The position numbers and the translations under genes are program-made. Below are positions 1-6,977 of a stretch of DNA of 7,129 bases, in pieces. The notes beneath the pieces were generated by a model. That model was not told the DNA's origin. It did no database searches and saw nothing but the letters and a program-made list of their open reading frames with translations. The stretch comes from Flavobacteriales bacterium UBA5939. Lineage in GTDB: Bacteria > Bacteroidota > Bacteroidia > Flavobacteriales > Schleiferiaceae. The stretch is from positions 8,214 through 15,342 of the forward strand of contig DJCX01000133.1 in assembly GCA_002430755.1 (NCBI GenBank), given 5' to 3'. How positions within the stretch are numbered: position 1 is the stretch's first letter; every line of letters starts with the position of its first letter.

Positions 1-2043
1 AACGACGGTATCAACATGAACATCAATAAAAACTACGGCGACGCATCTCGAGGTGAAGTTGTAGTTGACGACAACGACAATATCTACATTACCGCATCTA
101 CCACTAGTACGAACTTTCCTACAACGAACTGTACGAGCTGTTCAAAGGCAGGTGGACAAGATGCAGTGGTCCTCAAGCTCAACCCTTCAGGCACAGCCAT
201 TCAATGGAGCAATTATTACGGCTCCACAGCAGATGATGCGGGATACAGCGTTAAAGTACGCGGCTCAAATGTCTACATGTGTGGCGGTACAGAAGGAAAC
301 AACTTGCCATCAACCACAGGCGCTTACAAGAGCAGTAAACAAGGCACTGCAGAGGACGGATTTGTGGCTCGATTTAATGCGGCGTTAGGAAGCTTAACGC
401 GGAGTACATACGTGGGAACCTCTGATTATGACCAAACGTTTTTGTTGGATGTGGATAAACTTGGGAATGTATTTGTATTTGGGCAAACCTTTGGAAACTA
501 TCCAATCACAGCCGGTTCCTGGGGAACTCCGCAATACAGGAAGCAGTTCATTCATAAGATTAGTGCAGATTTAAGCACAAGCATGGCCTCTACTGCCTTT
601 GGCTCGCCGCAAGGCACGATTAACCTCGTTCCAACGGCCTTCAATGTTGACGATTGTCTAAATATCCTACTTTCGGGCTGGGGAGGTGTCACCAATTCCG
701 GTTTTGTACCTACCTCTGTAGATCAGCTGCCTACAAGCTCAGATGCGCTACAGACGGCTACCAACGGTTCGGACTTCTACTTTATGGTACTCGGTAAAAA
801 CTTCACTTCGTTCAAATACGGCTCCTATTTTGGCGGTGCTTCAAGTGCGGAACATGTAGATGGCGGAACTTCTCGCTTTGACGATAGAGGTAGAATTTAC
901 CAAGCGGTATGTGCGGGGTGCGGGGGCAACGACGACCTTCCAACCACACCAGGTGCTTTCTCCCAAACCAATAACAGCAGTAATTGTAACCTCGGCGTGA
1001 TTAAGTTGGACTTTGAAACAGGTATAGAGGCGATAGCCGATGTTGATTTTGATTACTTGATAGACACTACTTGTTATGAATTGACCCTGCGCCTGTCTAA
1101 CAGCAGCGTGAATGCCAATGCCTATTTCTGGGATTTCGACCAAGGCGACACTTCTAATCTAGCCGAACCTGTAGTTACATTCCCGAACCTTGGGACTTAC
1201 GAGGTAATGCTTGTCGCCATTGATACGGTGTGTGATAGCTATGATACTACTTACATAACTATTGAACATGATACAGCTAATTTCCCAACTGCGCTATGGA
1301 CACCAGATTATGTGAGCTGTGATTTATTCAAGGAAGTGGTATTTACCGAAAGCCTTGGGGATGCAGATTACTTTGAATTCAATTTTGGCGACGGGACTAC
1401 TCTGGTGACTTCGAATCAATCGGTTCAACATACCTACCTTTCTACAGGCACCTTTATTACTACGATCACGGCACGGGATTCATTCTGTAATGTAAGCTCA
1501 CAAACCGTTCACACTATTGTGTTTGATAACAATGCTAACGTCCCCACAGTTAATGTATTCACAGACAGTTGTAGGTACGGAGGTGTAGATGTGGTTTATA
1601 CCAATATAGACAGCACAATGATTTTCAAGTGGAACTTTAGTGGTACGCCGGATACCGGTATGATTCCAACCTTCAGGTACCCAGAATCCGGATTAGAAAA
1701 TGTCACCTTGACCATCACCGATACTATCTGTAATCGGGACTACGATTTCGATTTCTTAGCGGATATCGTACGAATAGATGGACGTGTATTTATCCCAACT
1801 GCCTTCACACCGAATGGAGATAATGACAATGAAGAATTTAAAATATTCGGAAACAGTTGTTTAGAGAATCCGATTTTTATCATCTATGACAACTGGGGTA
1901 ATGAGGTATTCAGAAGCGAAGACCCGTTCCAAGTGTTCTGGGACGGAACCTTCAATGGAAAGGCCGTGCCTCAAGACGTGTATACCTACAGATTTACCGG
2001 AGGTGACGAGGTTAGAATGGGTACGATAACGATAATACGCTGA
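1..2043 (+). CDS. Secreted SBBP/PKD-repeat protein with gliding-motility (CHU_C, type B) T9SS C-terminal domain, 5'-truncated
   Basis: This is the 3' part of a large exported protein. The reading frame is open from base 1, so the ATG at 16 is probably internal and no signal peptide is visible. Residues are numbered here from that ATG. Residues 7-320 hold about five SBBP-like beta-propeller blades, each with a Y-[YVF]-G-x start, a D-x-x-x-N-[IV]-Y/F strand and a following P-[ST]-T-x-G-[AS]-[FYW]-like turn. Three PKD/Ig-like modules follow (about 341-418, 423-504, 512-588); the first two carry WDFDQGD and FNFGDG motifs. Each module has one cysteine pair. Residues 589-675 form the sorting domain: FIPTAFTPNGD, then YDNWGNEVF, FWDGTFNG and VYTYRF. 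In known family members this domain directs type IX export across the outer membrane. The likely role is a surface or released adhesin-like protein; the ligand is unknown. Family assignment is confident, the exact role is not. Confidence 0.93.
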   Translation, partial: NDGINMNINKNYGDASRGEVVVDDNDNIYITASTTSTNFPTTNCTSCSKAGGQDAVVLKLNPSGTAIQWSNYYGSTADDAGYSVKVRGSNVYMCGGTEGNNLPSTTGAYKSSKQGTAEDGFVARFNAALGSLTRSTYVGTSDYDQTFLLDVDKLGNVFVFGQTFGNYPITAGSWGTPQYRKQFIHKISADLSTSMASTAFGSPQGTINLVPTAFNVDDCLNILLSGWGGVTNSGFVPTSVDQLPTSSDALQTATNGSDFYFMVLGKNFTSFKYGSYFGGASSAEHVDGGTSRFDDRGRIYQAVCAGCGGNDDLPTTPGAFSQTNNSSNCNLGVIKLDFETGIEAIADVDFDYLIDTTCYELTLRLSNSSVNANAYFWDFDQGDTSNLAEPVVTFPNLGTYEVMLVAIDTVCDSYDTTYITIEHDTANFPTALWTPDYVSCDLFKEVVFTESLGDADYFEFNFGDGTTLVTSNQSVQHTYLSTGTFITTITARDSFCNVSSQTVHTIVFDNNANVPTVNVFTDSCRYGGVDVVYTNIDSTMIFKWNFSGTPDTGMIPTFRYPESGLENVTLTITDTICNRDYDFDFLADIVRIDGRVFIPTAFTPNGDNDNEEFKIFGNSCLENPIFIIYDNWGNEVFRSEDPFQVFWDGTFNGKAVPQDVYTYRFTGGDEVRMGTITIIR

Positions 2044-3186
2044 TTACGCTTCTTCTACCGCGTAGATCTCACGAACAGCATTGAGGAATCCCTCAGCACA
2101 TTCTTTTGTGTTGAACTTGCTAAAAGAGACTCTAACAGGCTGATATTCCGACGTCCAATCTCCTAACGCACGTATCACGTGTGAGCCTTGATTCGAGCCC
2201 GAAGTACAGGCCGAACCCCCACTAACATTAATGCCTTTCATGTCCAAAGAGAACGTCAGCATGTCATTGTTAGATTTAGGAAAGGCTATGGACAATACGG
2301 TGTATAAGCTTTTGTCTAATTCCGAACTGCGTCCAAAGAATCGAACTCCTGGAACTATAGACTGGACCTCATCGATGATATGTTGCTTTAGACCCTCTAC
2401 CTTCTTTTGATCCTCAGCCATCTCCGCAGTGGCAATCTCAAAGGCTTTACCCAAAGCACAAATCCCAATGGTATTCTCTGTTCCAGCACGCATATTGCGT
2501 TCTTGTGCACCGCCTTGAATCAATGGTTTGATCTTTAGACCTGAACGGACATACGCAAAACCAATGCCCTTTGGACCGTGGATTTTATGTGCAGAGCACG
2601 TCAAAAAATCATAAGGCGTCTCACTCACATTAATGGGTAAGTGCCCCATGGCCTGAACGGTATCGGAGTGGAACAGTGCATCGTATTTTTGACACAAGGC
2701 CCCTATTTCATCCACAGGATTCAAGTTGCCAATCTCGTTGTTTGCAAACATGAGCGAGACCAACGTCTTCGGTCCCTCCTTCAGCAACGATTCGAGCTCA
2801 TTTAAATTTATATCGCCATGTTCATTCACAGAGAGATATGCAGCTTCTACTTCGCCACGCTCGACCATAAATTCTACGGGATGACCCACGGCGTGGTGTT
2901 CAATAGTCGTGGTAATGATACGCTTCACGCCTAGATCACGAACACTACAAAAAAGGGCCATATTATCAGCCTCCGTGCCTCCTGAGGTGAAGAAAATTTC
3001 GCTGGGCTGTGCTCCAATAGTCTGCGCAATACGCTTACGAACTACCTCTACCTCCACCTTAGCGCCTCGGCCACTGATGTGGGTTGAAGATGGGTTACCG
3101 AAGTTCTCCATCATGCGAATCATCTCCTCTTTGACGCGAGGTTCTAGCGGAGTTGTGGCAGCGTTGTCTAAGAATATTACACCCAT
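2044..3186 (-). CDS. Cysteine desulfurase, class I (NifS/IscS type)
   Basis: A PLP-dependent enzyme that removes sulfur from L-cysteine, giving alanine and an enzyme-bound persulfide for Fe-S clusters, tRNA thiolation or other sulfur acceptors. The 380-residue length is normal for a complete class I protein. Visible hallmarks: LDNAATTP at 6-13, GGTEADN at 69-75, the cofactor-stacking histidine in IEHHAV (His97), NNEIG at 149-153, HSDTVQ with Asp175 and Gln178, the PLP Schiff-base lysine Lys201 in SAHKIHGPKG, RAGTEN at 233-238, and the persulfide cysteine Cys327 in GGSACTSGS. The GSACTS loop separates it from class II SufS enzymes, which have an RxGHHC-type site. No scaffold gene (iscU, sufU) or regulator (iscR) lies beside it, so Fe-S assembly versus tRNA thiolation cannot be decided. 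It lies 56 bases downstream of the glmM-like gene on the same strand, with its own probable promoter between them. The start gives the expected MGVIFLDNAATTP beginning. Confidence 0.96.
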   Translation of the reverse strand: MGVIFLDNAATTPLEPRVKEEMIRMMENFGNPSSTHISGRGAKVEVEVVRKRIAQTIGAQPSEIFFTSGGTEADNMALFCSVRDLGVKRIITTTIEHHAVGHPVEFMVERGEVEAAYLSVNEHGDINLNELESLLKEGPKTLVSLMFANNEIGNLNPVDEIGALCQKYDALFHSDTVQAMGHLPINVSETPYDFLTCSAHKIHGPKGIGFAYVRSGLKIKPLIQGGAQERNMRAGTENTIGICALGKAFEIATAEMAEDQKKVEGLKQHIIDEVQSIVPGVRFFGRSSELDKSLYTVLSIAFPKSNNDMLTFSLDMKGINVSGGSACTSGSNQGSHVIRALGDWTSEYQPVRVSFSKFNTKECAEGFLNAVREIYAVEEA

Positions 3187-3212
3187 TGTGGTTCTGTAGT
3201 AAGTGTTCCCCT

Positions 3213-3220
3213 CAAAGATA
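3213..3220 (-). promoter_or_regulatory. Probable Bacteroidota-type -7 element for the cysteine desulfurase gene
   Basis: Read on the minus strand this is TATCTTTG, an exact match to the TAnnTTTG -7 consensus known for Bacteroidota primary sigma factors. It sits 26 bases upstream of the desulfurase start codon, inside the 56-base spacer after the glmM-like gene. I do not see a clear TTG/TTTG -33 partner at the usual 19-21 base distance; the sequence there is A/T-rich. It suggests the desulfurase can be transcribed independently, although read-through from the upstream gene is also possible. Confidence 0.5.
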
Positions 3221-3242
3221 GAACGAAACGTTAAATTTTAGA

Positions 3243-4622
3243 TTATTCGGCTAAAGCTTCAAGTTCTTGGATGAATCGCTCCCCCAATTCAAGGGCTTCG
3301 GCCGTACTTGGTGCCTCGGTGTAAATTCGAATGATAGGTTCCGTATTTGACTTTCTCATGTGTACCCAACGGTCTGACCATGTGATTTTTACACCATCAA
3401 TAGTACTTAATTCCTCGTGCTGATATTGACCTGCAATAGTTGCAAGCAGGGCATCGACATCAAGTCCCGGAGTAAGCTCGATCTTTTGTTTACCCATGAA
3501 GTATTGAGGGTATGAGGCTTTCAATTCACTGAGCGTTTTTCCTGTTTTCGCTAAATGCGTGAGTGCTAAAGCGATACCAACTAAGGCATCACGACCGTAA
3601 TGCAATTCGGGCAGAATGATGCCTCCGTTACCCTCTCCTCCTAAAATACTATTGGTGGCCTTCATTTCGTTGACTACATTGACTTCGCCTACTGCAGAAG
3701 CCGAATAGGTTGAGCCCTTAGATTCGGCCAAATCCCTTAAGGCTTTGGAAGAACTCATATTGCTTACTACGTGGCTTTTTGTGTGCTCAAGCAGGTAATC
3801 GGCAACAAGAACTAGTGTGTATTCCTCGCTGAACATCTTCCCTTTTTCATCTACAAAAGCCAGGCGATCTACATCAGGATCAACCACAATCCCCATGTTG
3901 TATTTGCCCGAGGCGCATTCTTCAATGATTTCCGTCAGATGTTTCTCAAGGGGTTCTGGATTGTGGGGGAATTGGCCCGTAGGTTCAGGATACAGATTAT
4001 TGTAAGTCACCCCCATCTTATCTAAAAGCATTGGGATGGCCACTGAACCTGAACTATGTACTGCATCTATGACTACATTGAATTTCTGATTAGCTACGAG
4101 CGTTGCATCGACTGTGTCAAGCGCTAATATCTGATCAATATGCCATTGGAGTCCATCTTTGTCTTCGGTGACCGTGCCTAAATCGTCCACTTCAGCAAAA
4201 GTGATTTCGTCACTTTCTGCGAGCGCAAGGATTTCTGCACCATCCGCACCGCTCACAAATTCTCCTTTTTCATTCAATAACTTGAGTGCATTCCATTGTT
4301 TGGGGTTGTGGGAGGCTGTTAAAATTATGCCACCTTGTGCGTTGTACCTCGGCACAAGCATTTCAACCGTCGGTGTGGTGCTCAAGCCTGTGTTAATGAC
4401 ATCAATACCCAAGCCTTGCAGTGTGGAAACCACTAAATTTTCAATCATTTGACCGGAAGGGCGTGCATCGCGACCAATAACTACGGTACATGTACCGTGT
4501 CTCTTTTTCAGCCAAGCACCATAGCCCGCAGCAAATTTCACTGCGTCCATAGGAGTCAAATTATCACCTGCTCCACCGCCGATGGTTCCTCGAATTCCTG
4601 AAATACTCTTGATTAAAGTCAT
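3243..4622 (-). CDS. glmM: Phosphoglucosamine mutase-like alpha-phosphohexomutase (GlmM family)
   Basis: Likely interconverts glucosamine-6-phosphate and glucosamine-1-phosphate in the cytoplasm, the step before UDP-GlcNAc for peptidoglycan and lipopolysaccharide. The 459 residues cover the four-domain fold in full. It opens with KSISGIRGTIGG (5-16), the substrate/phosphate loop typical of the family. The catalytic phosphoserine is Ser104 in TASHNP. The Mg-binding loop is DPDVDR with Asp248, Asp250 and Asp252. The sugar-recognition loop is GGEGNGG (328-334), and the C-terminal phosphate-binding loop is RKSNTEPIIR (423-432). The last two differ from the GGExSGH and RPSGTEP forms of proteobacterial GlmM; they resemble forms I associate with Bacteroidota and archaeal-like phosphomannomutase/phosphoglucomutase members. 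Substrate preference (glucosamine, mannose or glucose phosphate) therefore cannot be fixed from sequence alone. It is divergent from the TPR-DUF368-aroE operon across 155 bases. Confidence 0.9.
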   Translation of the reverse strand: MTLIKSISGIRGTIGGGAGDNLTPMDAVKFAAGYGAWLKKRHGTCTVVIGRDARPSGQMIENLVVSTLQGLGIDVINTGLSTTPTVEMLVPRYNAQGGIILTASHNPKQWNALKLLNEKGEFVSGADGAEILALAESDEITFAEVDDLGTVTEDKDGLQWHIDQILALDTVDATLVANQKFNVVIDAVHSSGSVAIPMLLDKMGVTYNNLYPEPTGQFPHNPEPLEKHLTEIIEECASGKYNMGIVVDPDVDRLAFVDEKGKMFSEEYTLVLVADYLLEHTKSHVVSNMSSSKALRDLAESKGSTYSASAVGEVNVVNEMKATNSILGGEGNGGIILPELHYGRDALVGIALALTHLAKTGKTLSELKASYPQYFMGKQKIELTPGLDVDALLATIAGQYQHEELSTIDGVKITWSDRWVHMRKSNTEPIIRIYTEAPSTAEALELGERFIQELEALAE

Positions 4623-4640
4623 GGTTAAATGGTTTTACAG

Positions 4641-4671
4641 CGAAGATAGTTGGCCTTTTCGGGCGCACCAA
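4641..4671 (-). promoter_or_regulatory. Candidate promoter for the glmM-like gene
   Basis: On the minus strand a TTG (4669-4671) is followed, after 20 bases, by TATCTTCG (4641-4648), which matches five of the six fixed positions of the Bacteroidota -7 consensus TAnnTTTG. The spacing agrees with the -33/-7 arrangement described for this phylum. The -7 element ends 18 bases before the start codon at 4622, so the leader would be short. The -33/-7 spacer is flanked by a 5-base inverted repeat, GTTGG at 4649-4653 and CCAAC at 4668-4672. Elsewhere in the 155-base divergent region (4623-4777) I see only weak plus-strand candidates for the TPR operon, such as TTTTG at 4693-4697 with TATGTG at 4714-4719, and no RNA gene or terminator. 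Confidence 0.4.
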
Positions 4672-4777
4672 CCGTACTCAGTCAATTTTGGGTTTTGTTA
4701 ATAACAGTGTTCATATGTGAAGCGATTAAAATTTTATCTCCTTCAAAAGGACCGCAATACCGAGTAACTTCACTCTA

Positions 4778-6079
4778 ATGAGATTTGAGGACCGCGAGGT
4801 ACATAGCTTAGTTCAATCCTACGAGCGTGCATTGGAGAATGATCGCCAGCCCTACTACGACGTAGAAGATCTAGAGACTATCGTAAACTATTACTACGAT
4901 ACGGGCTCCTTTGAGCAAATGGCTGCAGCCATCAAATTCTCCATTTTACTTCACCCGAATTCTTTAGTCTTTAAAATCAAGGAAATCCAATTGGACCTTG
5001 CTACTAAAGACTTTACAAAAGCCCAGGCGAAGCTTCAGCAAATGGAAGGATTGAGCGATCACCACGTAGAGCTACTTATAGCTAGAGCTACTTTGTTTAT
5101 GCATCAAGGCAAAACAGAGCGCGCTCTCGAACTGCTCGATAGTGCCCTACAACGTGCCGAGGATCAAGAGGAGATATTGCAGCAAATTATTGATGCACAT
5201 CTCGCGCAAGGAGCCTATGAGCACGCGGCTGAAGCCATCTTGAAGTTGTGTGAACTTGACGAGCGATTGGACGACGGAACTATTTATCAGCTCGCGCTGT
5301 GCTTCGACTTCATGCACCAATACGACCGTGCCATTGAAACCTTCGATCGGTTTATTGAGCGCGAACCCTACAATGCATTGCTGTGGTACCAAAAAGCGGC
5401 TTTCGCTCTTCGATTAAATCAAGAGGATAAAGCCCTTGAATATTTTGATTGGGCGACCACTGCGGACGATGAGTTTCATGCGGCACACTTTGAAATTGGC
5501 CGTATCCACGAACGAAATGATCGTTTGATTGATGCAATGAATGCCTACCGCTTAAGCATCAGCGAAGAAGTCCCTTCAGGCTACATCTACTTCCGAATAG
5601 GAATGATTGAGCAAGAATTAGGGAGTCTCAATGCTGCTCTACGCGCTTTTGATCGCGCTGTAGAAGTCGAGCCGGAGCTCGAAGATGTGTACTTAGAACG
5701 TGCCAATGTTTTGTGCGAGTTAGACCGCCACGAAGAGGCTATTTCGGATTACAAAAAGGTTTGGCTGTTCGGCAATTATGGTTCAGAAGATGTCATTGAT
5801 TATGTCGAGGCATTGGTAGAACTCGACCTGTTGGACGAGGCCATCAAAATCTTATACCAAGGTGTCGGTCAATTTGAGGACAATGTTCAACTGCGTCTGA
5901 TTTTGGCGGGCTACTTGTTTGCCACTGCGTCCTACGAGGAGGCGCGAGTGATTATGAATGAATGCCTCGAGCTAGAGCCTACCTCGGTAGAATTGTTCCA
6001 TCAATACTTCCCAGCTTTTGGGAAAATACCTGAGATAACCGGTATTTTAGCCGAAATTCAATCGGCGAACGATGCTTAA
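4778..6079 (+). CDS. Cytoplasmic tetratricopeptide-repeat protein, first gene of the TPR-DUF368-aroE operon
   Basis: A 433-residue protein built almost entirely of about 11 TPR helix pairs, from roughly residue 28 to 402. The clearest units are 165-198 (ends AIETFDRFIEREPYN), 199-232, 267-300 (ends AALRAFDRAVEVEPEL), 301-334 and 369-402 (ends ARVIMNECLELEPTS). Each shows the small/large residue pattern and the proline at the repeat end. There is no signal peptide, membrane segment or catalytic domain, and the protein is acidic, so a cytoplasmic scaffold or adaptor is likely. The first 27 residues are charged and non-repeat. The ATG at 4778 is the only ATG in frame after the stop at 4727-4729; no strong Shine-Dalgarno sequence precedes it, which is usual in Bacteroidota. 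The last codons overlap the DUF368 gene by 8 bases, pointing to coupled expression. No specific function is known to me; a link to the transporter is inferred only from gene order. Confidence 0.9.
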   Translation: MRFEDREVHSLVQSYERALENDRQPYYDVEDLETIVNYYYDTGSFEQMAAAIKFSILLHPNSLVFKIKEIQLDLATKDFTKAQAKLQQMEGLSDHHVELLIARATLFMHQGKTERALELLDSALQRAEDQEEILQQIIDAHLAQGAYEHAAEAILKLCELDERLDDGTIYQLALCFDFMHQYDRAIETFDRFIEREPYNALLWYQKAAFALRLNQEDKALEYFDWATTADDEFHAAHFEIGRIHERNDRLIDAMNAYRLSISEEVPSGYIYFRIGMIEQELGSLNAALRAFDRAVEVEPELEDVYLERANVLCELDRHEEAISDYKKVWLFGNYGSEDVIDYVEALVELDLLDEAIKILYQGVGQFEDNVQLRLILAGYLFATASYEEARVIMNECLELEPTSVELFHQYFPAFGKIPEITGILAEIQSANDA

Positions 6080-6977
6080 ACATATTCAGCTTTTTCTCAA
6101 AGGAATGGCCATGGGCGCAGCGGATGTTGTCCCGGGCGTGAGCGGAGGAACCATAGCTTTTATTACGGGAATTTATGAGCGACTCATTGGCGCCATATCG
6201 TCTATTAACAAGCATACATTAATGATGCTCTTTAGGGGCCAATTCCGCCAACTCTGGACCGCCATTGACGGTACTTTTTTAGCCGTTCTATTTGCGGGAA
6301 TCTTCACAAGTATTCTCACACTTGCTTCGGTCCTCACTTTCACACTAGATCATTATCCCATCTTAACCTGGAGCTTTTTCTTTGGATTGGTTGCCGCCTC
6401 CGTCTGGATGATGGGCCGAACAGTCAAACAATGGAATGCACAGGCGGTAGTCGCTTTTACGTTTGGAACTATGATCGCTTATGCCATTACTGAAATGAAT
6501 GCCACGGCGGGTTCTGATGCACCGTGGTACCTAGTATTGAGTGGTGCCTTGGCTATATGCGCGATGATACTCCCTGGTATCAGTGGAAGTTTTATCCTAC
6601 TGCTCTTAGGAGCGTACTCAACCGTACTGGCCGCAGTAGCGAACAGAGAATTACTCACCATAGCGTACGTAGGATTTGGCGCAGTTCTGGGCTTATTGTT
6701 GTTCTCAAAAGGATTGAAATACATCTTTGAGCGCTTTTACAACCCCACAATCGCGCTGCTGAGTGGCTTCCTTTTAGGTTCATTGAATAAACTTTGGCCT
6801 TGGAAAGAAACTCTGGATACGTTCATTAAGCATGTAGGTACAGAAAAAGAGGAAATCGTTGCCTTGAGCGTTCGAAATTTAGCGCCGGGAGACGGTTGGC
6901 CCATAGCCGTAGTTTTCGCACTTTTTGGTGCCGTACTTGTTCTAGGGCTAGAATATGCCGGAAAAAAGATGAAATGA
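6072..6977 (+). CDS. DUF368 membrane protein, putative undecaprenyl-phosphate translocase (PopT family)
   Basis: A 301-residue polytopic inner-membrane protein. Members of this family (PopT in Gram-positive bacteria and Vibrio) are reported to return undecaprenyl phosphate, the lipid carrier for peptidoglycan and other surface polymers, to the cytoplasmic leaflet. The family signature is at the N-terminus: LKGMAMGAADVVPGVSGGT (residues 9-27). A second copy of the core motif, ILPGISGSF, lies at 166-174 about 147 residues later, which fits an inverted-repeat fold with two re-entrant loops. Other hydrophobic segments are near 68-90, 96-116, 123-140, 152-188, 196-213, 224-238 and 276-295. The ATG at 6072 overlaps the TPR stop (ATGCTTAA) and gives the normal family N-terminus; the in-frame ATGs at 6105 and 6111 would cut into the signature. 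The 3' end overlaps aroE by four bases. Family assignment is firm; the transport role is from homologues. Confidence 0.93.
   Translation: MLKHIQLFLKGMAMGAADVVPGVSGGTIAFITGIYERLIGAISSINKHTLMMLFRGQFRQLWTAIDGTFLAVLFAGIFTSILTLASVLTFTLDHYPILTWSFFFGLVAASVWMMGRTVKQWNAQAVVAFTFGTMIAYAITEMNATAGSDAPWYLVLSGALAICAMILPGISGSFILLLLGAYSTVLAAVANRELLTIAYVGFGAVLGLLLFSKGLKYIFERFYNPTIALLSGFLLGSLNKLWPWKETLDTFIKHVGTEKEEIVALSVRNLAPGDGWPIAVVFALFGAVLVLGLEYAGKKMK

Noticed and set aside
841..1143. Minus-strand open frame of 100 codons inside the secreted protein gene
   Set aside because: It is the reverse of the SBBP/PKD coding region, with no motif and no promoter-like sequence seen; a shadow frame.
2053..2065. Small hairpin TCTAC-CGC-GTAGA just past the convergent stops, as a terminator
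   Set aside because: A 5-bp stem within the desulfurase coding region and without a T-run on either side is too weak.
4727..4736. A/T palindrome TAAAATTTTA upstream of the TPR gene as an operator
   Set aside because: Short and A/T-only; such palindromes are expected by chance in a Bacteroidota intergenic region.
4766..4773. TAACTTCA as a -7 promoter element for the TPR operon
   Set aside because: It lies only four bases before the start codon and matches just four of six fixed positions.
5979..6215. Minus-strand open frame spanning the TPR/DUF368 junction
   Set aside because: It overlaps two well-supported genes and their coupled start/stop; its composition looks random.
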